64,000 nt of DNA. Origin: CAG-1138 sp964495385. Lineage in GTDB: Bacteria > Bacillota > Clostridia > Christensenellales > CAG-917. The stretch spans positions 1-64,000 of the forward strand of contig CAZBVO010000005.1 in assembly GCA_964495385.1 (NCBI GenBank). The letters run 5' to 3'. Position numbers and translations under genes: made by a program. The first letter of the stretch is position 1, and every line of letters starts with the position of its first letter. The notes under the pieces were generated by a model. That model saw only the letters and a list, made by a program, of their open reading frames with translations. It was not told the origin of the DNA and ran no database searches. Of this stretch, positions 17,474-28,300 are shown one piece after another.

Positions 17474-19297
17474 ATGAAAATACTTACCAAATGGGGCGAA
17501 AATTTTGACAGAAACAATCCGCTTCCGGAATATCCGCGTCCTCAACTTGTCAGGGACAGCTACTTAAATCTTAACGGCGTTTGGAATTATGCCATCACCA
17601 AAACGGCAACCGAACCTCAAAAATACGACGGAGAAATTGTCGTTCCTTATTCGCCGGAATGCATTTTGTCGGGCGTAGAAAAGGTTGTTATGCCGGACGA
17701 TTTTTTGCATTACGAGCGCACTTTCGACGTGGCGGAAAGTTTTTTGAAAGACAGAGTGTTTTTGCATTTCGGAGCCGTTGACTATAAGTGCGAAGTTTGG
17801 CTTAACGGCGTTTGCGTCGGAAGTCATACGGGCGGATACAATCCGTTCTCCTTTGAAGTTACCGACGTTATAAGGCCGGGACAAAACCAAATTAAACTTA
17901 CCGTAACCGATCCGACCGACCTCGGATTTCAGGCTCGGGGCAAGCAAAGTTTGAAACACGGCGGCATTTGGTATACGCCGTCAAGCGGCATTTGGCAGAC
18001 CGTTTGGATGGAAAGCACCGCACGCAATTACATACAAAAAATCCGCATAACTCCGGACATCGACCTTGGCGAAGTCGTAATCAAGGTTTTTGCCGACAAC
18101 CAACCGAACAATGGCTTAATAACCGTAAAATACGGTGATAAAGTGGTTACCGAGTCAACATATACAGTGGGCGAAGATACACATATACCTGTTGAAAATG
18201 CACGTCTGTGGTCGCCTGAGGATCCGTTTTTGTACGACGTCGAAGTCACTTTGGACGACGATCGCATCACGGGTTATTTCGGTATGCGAAAAGTGGGAGT
18301 CGGCACGGACAAACAAGGCTATCGCCGTTTGATGCTAAACAACAAACCGTATTTCCACAACGGCCTTTTGGACCAGGGATATTGGTCGGACGGCATGTAT
18401 ACGCCTGCAAGCGACGAGGCTTTGGAATATGACGTCAAGACGGCAAAAGACCTCGGCTTCAACATGCTCAGAAAGCACATAAAAGTCGAACCGGCAAGGT
18501 GGTACTATCATTGCGACAGACTGGGCGTTTTGGTTTGGCAGGATATGGTCAACGGCGGAGGAAGCTACAATTTGTTTACCAAAGCGTTTGGCGGCGGCAA
18601 ATACAATATGTTTACAATCGGGGTATGGCCGTTTTTCCACATTAAGCTTAAAGACACCGCTTATTGGCGTTTTTCGAGAAGAAACAAGCTCGGCCGCGAC
18701 GAGTACTATAAAGACCTCGAAGAAATGGTTGACGCACTTTACAATGCGCCGTCAATCGTGCTTTGGACCATATTTAACGAAGGCTGGGGCCAGTTCGACA
18801 GCCTGAAGGTTTACGATTTCATCAAAAAACTCGACCCGACCCGTGTGGTCGATCCTGCTTCCGGCTGGCACGATCAGGGCGGAAAAGATTTGCTCAGCAT
18901 TCACCGCTATTGGTATCCGTTCCGCATCCGTCACGACAAAAAAGGCCGTGCCGTGGTAAATTGGGTGCCGGGGTTTGTTAAGGACAGGCATTCTCGCCCG
19001 GTGGTTTTGTCGGAATACGGCGGCTACAGCTATCAGGAAAAAGGGCACGTTTTCTCCAAAAAAGCGTTCGGCTATCGCATTTACGGCAGCAAGGACGGCC
19101 TTAACGGCGGGCTCAAAAAACTGTTTGAGGGCGAAGTGGAAAAAGCTATGCACAACGGCCTTGCCGCAGCGGTTTACACTCAGCTTACCGACGTCGAATC
19201 GGAAATCAACGGCCTTATCACCTACGACAGAAAGGTTGTTAAGGTTGACAGAGATATGATAAAAACCGTAAACAACAGGCTTATTATCGAGGAATAA
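17474..19297 (+). CDS. Glycoside hydrolase family 2 enzyme
   Basis: The 607-residue protein has GH2 architecture: an N-terminal sugar-binding jelly roll (RPQLVRDSYLNLNGVW at about 16-31, LHFGAVDY near 97), an immunoglobulin-like domain (about 190-280) and a TIM barrel. The acid/base is E436 in FNEGWGQ and the nucleophile E514 in LSEYGG. Members cleave beta-galactosides, beta-glucuronides, beta-mannosides or alpha-L-arabinopyranosides. It has no signal peptide. Tight spacing to the GH127 gene and AAGGAGAG before the ATG indicate a two-gene operon for breakdown of imported plant-type oligosaccharides. Specificity cannot be read; beta-galactosidase-like is a guess. Confidence 0.92.
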   Translation: MKILTKWGENFDRNNPLPEYPRPQLVRDSYLNLNGVWNYAITKTATEPQKYDGEIVVPYSPECILSGVEKVVMPDDFLHYERTFDVAESFLKDRVFLHFGAVDYKCEVWLNGVCVGSHTGGYNPFSFEVTDVIRPGQNQIKLTVTDPTDLGFQARGKQSLKHGGIWYTPSSGIWQTVWMESTARNYIQKIRITPDIDLGEVVIKVFADNQPNNGLITVKYGDKVVTESTYTVGEDTHIPVENARLWSPEDPFLYDVEVTLDDDRITGYFGMRKVGVGTDKQGYRRLMLNNKPYFHNGLLDQGYWSDGMYTPASDEALEYDVKTAKDLGFNMLRKHIKVEPARWYYHCDRLGVLVWQDMVNGGGSYNLFTKAFGGGKYNMFTIGVWPFFHIKLKDTAYWRFSRRNKLGRDEYYKDLEEMVDALYNAPSIVLWTIFNEGWGQFDSLKVYDFIKKLDPTRVVDPASGWHDQGGKDLLSIHRYWYPFRIRHDKKGRAVVNWVPGFVKDRHSRPVVLSEYGGYSYQEKGHVFSKKAFGYRIYGSKDGLNGGLKKLFEGEVEKAMHNGLAAAVYTQLTDVESEINGLITYDRKVVKVDRDMIKTVNNRLIIEE

Positions 19298-19329
19298 CAA
19301 CCTAAAGTATATAAATTAAACTTTATTTA

Positions 19330-19359
19330 TTGACAAATCGAGGCGTACTGTGCTAATAT
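19330..19359 (+). promoter_or_regulatory. Candidate promoter of the PH-domain gene
   Basis: Perfect TTGACA (19330-19335), 18 bp, TAATAT (19354-19359), followed by TTGGAGG and ATG at 19387. Confidence 0.65.
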
Positions 19360-19386
19360 ATTAGTATTGCTTGGAGGAATCACCGT

Positions 19387-20130
19387 ATGAGCTATCTTGA
19401 AAGACAATTGAACAAAGGCGAGAAAATCGTCATGAAAACACGCAGGTCCAACTGGATTTTTATGCGAGAGTTTTTGATGCTTATCATCACCGCTGCCGCA
19501 TATTTCGGCGCATCCAAACTTGTGCAAATCGACAAAATTGCCGCAAAAATCGACACAACTCCGTGGTTGGCGTCGCTTCCGTTGTATTGTGCAATAGCGT
19601 TCGGCGCACTTACCGTGTTGATGTTTATCGGCCATATCGTTTCGACCACACGCACCGAAATAGTGCTTACCAATGCAAAAGTTGCAAGCAGACAGGGCGT
19701 TGAAACGGTGGATATAGCGTTGAAGAGCATTGACAGCGTAACGGTAAATTACGGGGCTTTTGGCAGTATGCTGGGCTACGGCAATCTTTTCATCAACACT
19801 TCCGGCGGCAAAACCTATGTGTTTAAAAAGATTTCCAAACCGTCCAAATTCGTTCAAAAACTCAACAAGCAAGTTGCAAAAGCAAGCAAACAAACCGTTG
19901 TCGTCAACAACAACATCGAAGGTATGGATCCGATGCTTGCGGCACAACAGGCCGAACAACAAGGCTACGTTTATGCGCCTACTCAACAAAACGGCGGCAG
20001 GTCCAAAAACATCACCATCACTTTCGGAGTAAGCAAACAACAGCAAGCTTTGGCGGATGCTTTTTTGGGTAAGCGAGTCAAAGAGATGGCCGACAAGGTT
20101 CCGGAAATCCCTGCAATTAAGGCAGAATAA
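19387..20130 (+). CDS. Membrane protein with bacterial PH-like domain
   Basis: This 247-residue protein has two hydrophobic segments (about 29-46 and 62-82) followed by a bacterial pleckstrin-homology-like region. The latter reads TEIVLTNAKVASRQG then VDIALKSIDSVTVNYG and YGNLFINTSGGKTYVFKKI, the usual bPH2 succession. After it comes a glutamine-rich linker (about 190-225) and a short tail. Proteins of this type sit in the cytoplasmic membrane with the PH fold inside; their role is poorly defined. The gene has its own promoter and a terminator. No partner gene is adjacent, so function is unassigned. Confidence 0.8.
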   Translation: MSYLERQLNKGEKIVMKTRRSNWIFMREFLMLIITAAAYFGASKLVQIDKIAAKIDTTPWLASLPLYCAIAFGALTVLMFIGHIVSTTRTEIVLTNAKVASRQGVETVDIALKSIDSVTVNYGAFGSMLGYGNLFINTSGGKTYVFKKISKPSKFVQKLNKQVAKASKQTVVVNNNIEGMDPMLAAQQAEQQGYVYAPTQQNGGRSKNITITFGVSKQQQALADAFLGKRVKEMADKVPEIPAIKAE

Positions 20131-20148
20131 AATCGATTTTACAAAACA

Positions 20149-20177
20149 AAAAAAGCCCTCGCAAAGAGGGCTTTTTT
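20149..20177 (+). terminator. Intrinsic terminator after the PH-domain gene
   Basis: Arms AAAAGCCCTC and GAGGGCTTTT around GCAAA, then TT. Confidence 0.93.
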
Positions 20178-20192
20178 GATGCCTTTTTGAGC

Positions 20193-20233
20193 CGAAACAA
20201 AAAAGAACATCCGCAACGATTTGTGCGGATGTT
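20193..20233 (-). terminator. Intrinsic terminator of the minus-strand membrane gene pair
   Basis: On the minus strand a 10-bp stem (AACATCCGCA / TGCGGATGTT, 20206-20233) is followed by CTTTTTTG. It lies 44 bp after the stop of the DUF1624-like gene. Confidence 0.88.
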
Positions 20234-20276
20234 TGCGTTTATGTGTTAAAATATGGAATTTAAAGTGCCTTTTATG

Positions 20277-21242
20277 TTAAATTATGCCCCAACTTCCGGG
20301 CGTCATTTTGAAATAACTTACCAGCATCAATATGCCGTAAACAACCACCGGTTGCCCCAGATAAAACCATATGGTGTAACGCCCCATGGCACATAGCGGT
20401 TTGTTCCATTTTCCGTCGAGTCTCGGCAGAAGGCTTTTTTTGTCTGCGTAAAATATTTTTCCAAACGAAGCACCGAACATAAACACCGCCAGCCACGGAA
20501 GCAGAGGGAAGTAGTCCGTCGGCGAAAAGTGCAGAGCGTTGTTGTAACTTGTGGTCGGGTTGAAGTGCGCGCTGTTTTTGGTGTTGAACAAAACGTTTTT
20601 GAAAATGCCCGTTTCCGCATTATAACTGTCCAAAAAGCTTTTGCTGTTTCGTAAAACCAAAAACAATACGGTCAAAATTACACACAGCGCCGCCGAGGTA
20701 ATCGCAAGGCTTCGTCGGTCGCCTTTAAATAAGACGTTAAGCAGTTCAAACAGCAAAATCGCCACCGACAACAGATGCAATACGCCAAAGTTTATCACTT
20801 CGGGCTTGGTGAATAGGTTCGAACCCAGCGTCAGCAAATCGGCAATGCACAAAAGAATAAGGCCACGTTTCAAATTGTTGTGCGACAGGGTGCAACTTAC
20901 GCCGCAAATGGCGATAAAAATCCCTGCAAACAGCGGTTGAGCCACGCTTCGCAAATTGCACACCCACCAATATTTGGAGAAGTAGCACAGCCTGAGCGCA
21001 AACGATTCGCCGCCGAGAATTTGCCCCGAGGCCATAGCTTTTATCATTTCGAAAAAACCGTAGCCGCGGACGGTGGCCGACATCGACATTTTGGCTATCG
21101 GAAACCATTGTTCGCCAAAGGTGTACAGCGCACAAAACGTATGGTCAAACAGCAGCAAAAATATGCTTAGTCCGCGCAGGAAATCGATTTCCCAAATACG
21201 TTTTTTGACTTTTTCAACTTTTATAACTTTTGCATTTTTCAT
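20277..21242 (-). CDS. DUF1624/heparan-alpha-glucosaminide N-acetyltransferase-like membrane protein
   Basis: The 321-residue protein is strongly hydrophobic with eight or more likely transmembrane segments. Near the N-terminus it has RIWEIDFLRGLSIFLLLFDH (residues 15-34), the characteristic opening of the HGSNAT-like (DUF1624) group of transmembrane acyltransferases, with an early histidine after the first helix. A later GRYTIWFYLGQPVVVYG segment near the C-terminus is also usual. Such proteins may acylate surface sugars, but no bacterial substrate is established here. Its start overlaps the stop of the upstream small membrane gene by TAATG, so the two are translationally coupled. Confidence 0.85.
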   Translation of the reverse strand: MKNAKVIKVEKVKKRIWEIDFLRGLSIFLLLFDHTFCALYTFGEQWFPIAKMSMSATVRGYGFFEMIKAMASGQILGGESFALRLCYFSKYWWVCNLRSVAQPLFAGIFIAICGVSCTLSHNNLKRGLILLCIADLLTLGSNLFTKPEVINFGVLHLLSVAILLFELLNVLFKGDRRSLAITSAALCVILTVLFLVLRNSKSFLDSYNAETGIFKNVLFNTKNSAHFNPTTSYNNALHFSPTDYFPLLPWLAVFMFGASFGKIFYADKKSLLPRLDGKWNKPLCAMGRYTIWFYLGQPVVVYGILMLVSYFKMTPGSWGII

Positions 21243-21718
21243 TATTTATACTCGGTCCTCAAAAAGCAAAGCCGCCCGTTTTCGTCCCTGAACAGATCGT
21301 AGCGGTTGTGATATTCATACACGATAAGGTCGGGCCTGACGGAACTTCTGTAAACCTCCGGCGTTTCCGGAACGTCCCTGTTTTGACGGATTCGGCCGTG
21401 CGAAGCCCCTTTCAAAAAGGCAAAAACGCTTTTTAGCGGCTTCGCCACAAGGTTGCGCACGCAGATGATGACCGTGCATCCGAAACACTCGACAAGCCCC
21501 AAAACGTACAGTTTGCCGTTTACGTCGCCGCCAAACGGATCAAAATCGAACGTAAGGTGCAAAACAAGCCCGAACAGCAAATACAGCAGAGGAACGTACA
21601 AACCGAAAAAGGAAAGTATCGTCCCCAGTCCTCTGAGAACGACTCCGCCCAAAAATTTAAAAAATTTCAGCAGCCATCCGCTAAGTATTCCGCCGATGGC
21701 AAAGAGCGCGGCTTTCAT
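21242..21718 (-). CDS. Small membrane protein, conserved hypothetical
   Basis: An open frame reaches 21859, but the ATG at 21718 has GGAG 8 bp upstream and begins a hydrophobic N-terminus (MKAALFAIGGILSG), giving 158 residues. Two to three hydrophobic stretches (about 3-20, 27-55 and 73-87) are followed by a soluble tail of about 50 residues ending in a DLFRDENGRLCFLRTEYK strand pair. I do not recognise a family. Its stop overlaps the start of the DUF1624-like gene, suggesting the two membrane proteins work together. A promoter lies about 130 bp upstream. Confidence 0.75.
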   Translation of the reverse strand: MKAALFAIGGILSGWLLKFFKFLGGVVLRGLGTILSFFGLYVPLLYLLFGLVLHLTFDFDPFGGDVNGKLYVLGLVECFGCTVIICVRNLVAKPLKSVFAFLKGASHGRIRQNRDVPETPEVYRSSVRPDLIVYEYHNRYDLFRDENGRLCFLRTEYK

Positions 21719-21849
21719 TACTTGTCTCCGATTTTGAACTTTAAAGTGTTGTTTCAAGCGATAAACGTCGTTTTGCGTTGTTTTTAAGTATACGGGTTCA
21801 AGCCTGTTAGGTGCGGGACTTTTGAACCGTACACACAAAACCATTTTAT

Positions 21850-21878
21850 ATTTTAGCACATAATTTTTGCTTTTGCAA
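21850..21878 (-). promoter_or_regulatory. Candidate promoter of the minus-strand membrane pair
   Basis: On the minus strand TTGCAA (21878-21873), 17 bp and TAAAAT (21855-21850). The start codon is 131 bp further on, leaving a longish leader without an obvious fold. Confidence 0.5.
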
Positions 21879-21883
21879 TAAAA

Positions 21884-22170
21884 GTGCAGGATGTTTTAAA
21901 CAAGAAAATGAAGCATTTGCAAGGTGCCCGGTTGTCGATTTGCGGACAAGAATCGAAGGTGAACGCTCGCGCCGACCAAGGTTGCCACCCGTCGGCCTGG
22001 GAAGAAGAATTTGTTTTGAAATCGGTTTGTTTGGGCTGTTTGCCGACAAAATCCCAAACGTTCGGCACAAAGCAAAACAAAGTGCAAGCCGCGGGAATTT
22101 GGCGATATTTTGTAGGCATCTGTCTACTAAATGGCCTTTTGTCTACCCGAAAGAGTGGTTTGTTGACAGT
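21884..22170. other. Non-coding stretch with several inverted repeats, possible structured RNA or repeat element
   Basis: No convincing gene lies between 21719 and 22323. Overlapping frames of 63-96 codons occur on both strands here, none with a good start signal. Inverted repeats: TCGATT/AATCGA (21935-21956), GCCGAC/GTCGGC (21971-21996), TGCCGA/TCGGCA (22041-22067) and TTTGGG/CCCAAA (22030-22058). The last two cross, so they are alternative stems or a pseudoknot. GTCTAC occurs twice at 22121 and 22141. It could be a small RNA, a remnant of a mobile element or a dispersed repeat; strand is unknown. Confidence 0.4.
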
Positions 22171-22206
22171 TTAGGGGGCGTCTTTGAAAAAAATTGGTCA
22201 GAAACA

Positions 22207-22236
22207 TTGACTTTTAGGTGTTAGATAAGGTAAAAT
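22207..22236 (+). promoter_or_regulatory. Candidate promoter of the giant lipoprotein gene
   Basis: TTGACT (22207-22212), 18 bp, TAAAAT (22231-22236). An alternative pair is TTAGAT (22221-22226), 17 bp, TATAAT (22244-22249). Either gives a leader of about 70-85 nt. Confidence 0.6.
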
Positions 22237-22255
22237 GTAAACGTATAATTATGTG

Positions 22256-22300
22256 GCGTATGCCTGCATACGCGTGCACACACATATAATGTGATATGTG
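22256..22300 (+). other. Two hairpins in the leader of the giant gene
   Basis: A perfect 8-bp stem GCGTATGC/GCATACGC with a 2-base gap (22256-22273) is followed by CACATAT/ATATGTG around a 6-base loop (22281-22300). The AGGAGG ribosome site begins 10 bases later. As DNA the first could also be a protein-binding palindrome. Confidence 0.5.
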
Positions 22301-22323
22301 CGATGCAAATAGGAGGCTAATTT

Positions 22324-25300
22324 ATGAAAAAGAGGATTGACTTTTCCAAGTTGATTTTGGTGGCTGTGGTCGTGTGCTGCCTGCTTGCGGTGTTTGCCGC
22401 ATGCGGTTCTAACGACACGCCTGCCGGCGGAACTCCGTCGGGCAGTGCAAAACCGCCTGTCAACGATTCGAAGGGAGACGACGTCATCAGTTCAACGCAA
22501 AACATCAACAACGGTCTTGCGATGCAGATGATTTTCGATTCCATCGACAAGTCCAAGGCTCAGGGACAAATCGGCAGCAAGTATATGAACTTCGCCATGA
22601 GCACGTTCCTGTTCCTCGAACACGAGAACACGGCAAAATACATATATCTTGACGTGCAAGCCGCTTTGGACATCGAAAACGAAAAGAACAGTAAGTTCCG
22701 CTTTGACGTCAGACTTGTGGACGAAAACGGCGACGAAACGATTTTGATGAGTTTCTACAAAATCGACGGTTACTTCTATATCGACACCCGCAATGCGGCC
22801 GGCGAAGTGACCGAGGCAGACGGCGTTCACGTTTACAAGAGTGACGATATGGATTTGGAATGGGTTGCGCAGTTTGCCCAAAAGATGTTTGACGAACTCG
22901 ACATCGGCGGATTTTTGAAACAAGACGGTTTCGGAGATCTTATTGCCGGATTGTTGGGCGATTCGTTGGGCTCGCTGTCGGGCATGATTTCCGGTTTGTT
23001 GGGCAACACCGTTCTCGACACCATCACCATGCTTGCCGACCCTAAGGCATCCAACGCTATACTTACCACCACCGAAACGGGCGAGCAGCACGTTTACGTT
23101 CCGCTCAGCATGCTCAACAGCTTGCTGCCTACCGTAATGGGCCTTGTTCCGTCGCTGTTGGGTGATTCTCTTACCGACATAGCCGAACTTTTGGAACTTG
23201 CGTTCGGTTGGGACCTTGACACCATTTTGTCCAGCCTTTCCGGCGACGTGCAGTTCGGTTTGGCCATCAATGCGATAATAAAAGACGACATGTTCCAGAG
23301 CATGGACTTTGCCGTCGAAATCAACGACAACCGTTCAAACGTGGGCGACGACGATGCCCCGTACAACGATTTGGACGTTCGCCTCGGCGCATGCGACTTC
23401 AACCTCGGTGTGGAGCCGGATTTCGACATGCCTGATTTTTCCGTAATAGATACGATCGATTATAGCCTCACGACCTTAAATGCGGATGTCAACATCGAAA
23501 TCAATGCAAAAGAACATACTTACACCATCGACACTCTCGATGCCGGTTTGGGCAACCTTATCAGCGGCCTCATCGGCGAAGGCTTTACGTTCTCTAATAC
23601 CTCTTTCGGAAACCTTCCTATCAACGTCGATCGCACAGTTTTCAGACTTCACCTTAAGATTCGTTTGGAATTGGATTTGAAGGACAACTCCAAAACCAAC
23701 GGCCTTATCGAAATTTACGGCTCGGAAGACGACACCCTCAGGGCAGGCGTTTACTACGTCGGTGCGGACGAAACCATTTACGTTGACTTGTCCGGCATCG
23801 GCAGTGGCCGTTATAAGATGAACAACTACATAAAAACCGACAAGCAAACCGTTGCGGTTGTGGATCCGAACGGCGACGTTGTGTTGGACGGCGATTATTA
23901 CGTACAATACGATGCTTCCAAGCACGCCGGAATGACCAGATACACCCTTAAGACGGTTGAAACCTCTTCCACCACCAGCCTTAACCTCAACACCATGATT
24001 AAGGACTTGCTGGACGACCTCGTGGCGGAAAAGATTCCGTCCATTTCCCGTCTTATTTCGGGTTACGTCGCAAAAGCGGATGCGGTTGTATCGTCCGAAG
24101 AAGGTGAAGATTCCCTTTACGACGAAGCCAAAGGCCTTATCGAAAGCGGCGACGTGAAAATTTATCACTATTTCACTTCCGACGGCGCTACGGCTTCTTC
24201 CGAAACCAGCATCAACGAAGTTGACGTGTTTGCTTTGATTAAGCAGATTTTGGCTCGCATCGAAGTAGAAAAAGGCGAAGGCAAATACAACCTCGCAAGC
24301 CTTTCGATGGATTTGACGGGTGAAGTTTTCGACACCATCATGTCCATGATCAAGCCGGGACTCACTTTGCCTGTTACCAAAGCGGACATCAGCTACATAC
24401 CTGATCAGACGACTTGGGGCAAAGCCGCTTTGAGCATCGATCTTGCTCTCGGCAACGAAACGGACGGCGACCTGTTTGGCCTCAGTCTGCCTATCGAATT
24501 TACATACGGCCTCCATCTCGACGATTGGGAGATGCCTAACTTCAACGATTACAGCAAGCCGTATTCCGCAATCACCGTCGACAGCCTCAGCGACAGCCTC
24601 GGTTTTGACACCATAAGCCTCGCTTTGGACGGCGCGTTCAGATTGCAAATGGGCAAGAGCACCTTGGAATTGACCGAGTTGCAACAGCTTCTGTACGGAA
24701 TTTTGATCAAATTGGACGTTGAAAACAACGTTGATTTGAACTATGAATTCAGCATCGAAGCAAATCTTAACATCAACACCATTTCTTCCGATTTGTGGAA
24801 CAGTATCGAAGCGAAAGTGCAGATTACAAAAGTTTCCAACGGCGGAAGTTTGGACATATTCCTCGTGGGCGGCAAACTGTACGTCGACGCGTCGGCAATT
24901 GGCATTCCTAAGCTGTCCATAAACCTTGTTGACCTTATCGAAGGCAACACCAAAATTGAAATATTCGGCAAAGCAATGGCTACGGCCGACGAGACGGCGT
25001 CTGAAGAAAGCTCTGGCATGAGCACCGAGCAGATTCTCGGCATCGTGGCGGCGGTTATCAAGGGAGTCAGCATCGACAGCTCGGCAATCGAAGTCAGCCT
25101 CGCAACCGACCTTATCGGCGCACTCGTTACGGCTCTTGCCGGCGACAACGAAACGATAACAAGCATCAAACCGTTCCTCGAAAGCTTTGAAGTGACCGAC
25201 GGAAGCGGCCTCAAGATCAGCCTTGACGGTTTGAACCTCAGTGAACTTTACATCGACGTAAATCTCGGCGTAAGCAAGGACGATTTCGGCCTCGATCTCG

Positions 25301-28300
25301 GCCTCGGGTTGGGACACATTTTGGTAGGACTCGAAGCGCTTGATCTTGCTCCGACAAATCCGGACACTTATGAAGACGTGCTGTCCAACATGCAGTTCTA
25401 TCTTGCTTTGACGTTGGAAATCGGCATCGAAATGTCCGAAAACGAAATAGATTTGTCCACGGCGGCAGGCGGTCTTTTGGGCGACTTGTTGGTAGGACTT
25501 AATATCGAAGAAGATATCAATCCGGGCCTCATCCTGAATTTGCAGGCAAATCTTGACCTCAAAAACGCACCTCAGGACAACGAAACCGAACTTTTGCTCA
25601 CCATAACCGGGCGTCAATCCGGCGAAGTGCTTATCGGTGTTTACTATGCATCCGGTTCGCTGTATGCCGACGTTCCGCTTTTGGGCATCGAAAAATTCTA
25701 TATCAACCTTGACCTCATCGACTTGATTGCCGGCCTTTTGGGCGACGACGATGCATCGGCATCCGCTCTCGCTACGGCAGACGGTGAACAAACGGGCGAA
25801 AACACCGAATCGTCTTCCGGTTTGGGTGACGTTTTGGCAAGCCTCGACTTGTCATCGGTTGTCCTCGGCCTCGCTTTGGGCGACGAAGGCATCAAGGTGG
25901 AAGTAGCAACGGGAATCACCGGTGCGCTCCTCAGCTATCTTGCAAGTGCCATAGAGGGCAGTGCGGCAGGCAGCCAACTCGACACGGCCACCGCGGCTCT
26001 TATCGAAGCACTCAAAACCAACACTCCTGTTCATTACACCGACGAAAACGGCAACGATAAAGTTCAAAACATCAGCTTGCCTGAAATCGGCGCGGAAGTT
26101 GCCATCGTTTGGGGCGAAGAAGGCGTGCCGTTCCTCAATGCTTTGGGCCTTGAAGTGAACGTGTCGCTTAAGGACGGCGAAAACACCGTTCTCGGCATCG
26201 ACGTCGGTTTGTACGGTTTGCAAATAGGTTTTAAAGCAAGGAACTTCCTCGACAACGTGCCGCTGGAAGACTTTACCTATATCGATCTTCTGACCATCGG
26301 CGACGACGTGCAGTTCAACCTCGACATAGTGCATTTTGACATCTCCGGCTATTTCTACGCCGCCGCAGACGAAAATGCGGTTGACGACAACGCCACCGAC
26401 CTCGGCAGCATTCTCGAAAACTTCTACAACTACGACGAAAACGGCAATTTGACGGAAGACGGAACCAACTCCATCCTTCGTGCATTGTCCGAAATCATCT
26501 TAAAGTGCGAAGTTTTGACCGATCTCGAACAGTACTACGGCATCAGGCTTGCGGGTAATATCAGCCTCGGCGCATTGATCACCACCGGTACTCTCGACGT
26601 CAAAGACTTGTTGCAAAACAGCGAACTCGCCGTCGAAATTTACTACGGCAAGGTCGAAATGGGCAACGACCCTATTTTGGGCCTGTATTTGCAAAACGGC
26701 ATGCTTTACATCCGCCTCAACGGTACCGTAGCGGACAACGTAAGGCTTAAGTTTAACCTTTTGGGCAGCGGTTTGTTGGACGGCTTGTTCGGTTCGTCCG
26801 ACGATACTTCGTCCGAATCGACGGGCGAAGCGGTTGCTTCCGCTTTGGACGGCAGCACCTTCCCGCTTATCCCTGCAAACATCCTTGATTTGCTCAACGG
26901 CGCACTGTCCGGAATCGGCATCAGCAAGGACGCTATTTCCATCGGTATCGGTGCAAAACTTATCGATGCAATCGTAACTTTGGTTATGGGCAAGGAAGTT
27001 ACCGGAATGCCTGAATTCAACGAAGAAGAAAGCCGCTTGTGGCTGGGCTTCGACGACGGTGTTTCGCTTAACCTCATGCTCAAAATCAACCCGGTCAGCG
27101 TCGGTTTCTCCATCAACCATATCGGCCTCGGCTTGCAGGCAGGTTCCGTTATCCCGGCCACCGAAGAAGCCGTGTTCGAATCGGAATACACCAGCCTTGC
27201 CGACCTGTCCACGGTAAGCCTTAGCCTCGAAGCAGGCATCGACATCGTTCTCAAAGAGAACGAACTGAAGGTTGGCGACATCGTTTCGGCATTCGTAAGC
27301 GATTTGACCACAAGCCTCGGCATCAGTTTCGAAGACGATTACACCGCAAGCATCGGTTTGAGCCTTAAGGGCAATTTGGATTTCTCCAACGCTTTGGCAA
27401 CCGAAGTTTCGTTGGAAATTTCGCTGCTTCAGGATGCGGGCAAGAAACTGCTTATCGGCGTTTACATCGACGGAGCAGACGTGTACGCTCAGTTCCCGGG
27501 CCTCAACGTATCCGCGTTTAAGATTACGGATATCGAAGCAATAGAAGAACTTCTTAACGACGTATATTCCACCATTTCCGGCCTTTTGAAAGGATTGGAT
27601 TCCAATTCCGAAGAAGGCGCTCTCGCAACGGCAGACGATGACGAAGAAACAATGGATCTCATCTTTGCTCTGTCCAAAAACACCGTAAAAATCGAGCTGT
27701 CCACCGCACTTATCAGCGGAATCATCGGCATGCTTCCGTCGTTTGGTTTGCAAATCGAAGACAACCTCGTCGACGGCATTCAGGGCATTGTCGAAAGCCT
27801 TGACGCAGGCGCATCGGTAAGCATCAATTTGCACGACGTTTTGTTGAGAGTGGACGTTGACACCAACGTTTTGGGACTTGGCATTTGGCTGGGTTATCCG
27901 CAAATCGGCACGTCGTTTATCGAAGGCGTTTTGGCACCTGTCGAATCCAACCCGGACATCTTTGTCGACTTTAACGAAGACGGCAACATCTACGTTGAGT
28001 TGGAATTGGCAATACGCTATCGCCTGACCGAAACCGAAACCGAACTTAACGGACTTTTGGGCGATTTGTTGGGCGACGTGAGCCTGGGTGACGTATCGCT
28101 TACCTCGCTGTTGAACAAACTGCTTGTCCGTTTGTGCCTGACCAACGATGCTTTGGGCGAAGTGGGCCTGAAGATAATGGTCAACGCTAACGTTAAGAAT
28201 ATATTAGCTAACGTAGATAATTTAGATTTAAATACAATATTAGGCAGTCTTGACCTTGCTTTGGAAGTTACCCTCGGAAGCAAAAAGGTTTACGTTGCTC

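Noticed and set aside
21884..22224. Small overlapping frames of 63-96 codons on both strands
   Set aside because: No ribosome site, both strands open in the same place, no recognisable motif. Treated as a possible RNA or repeat element instead.
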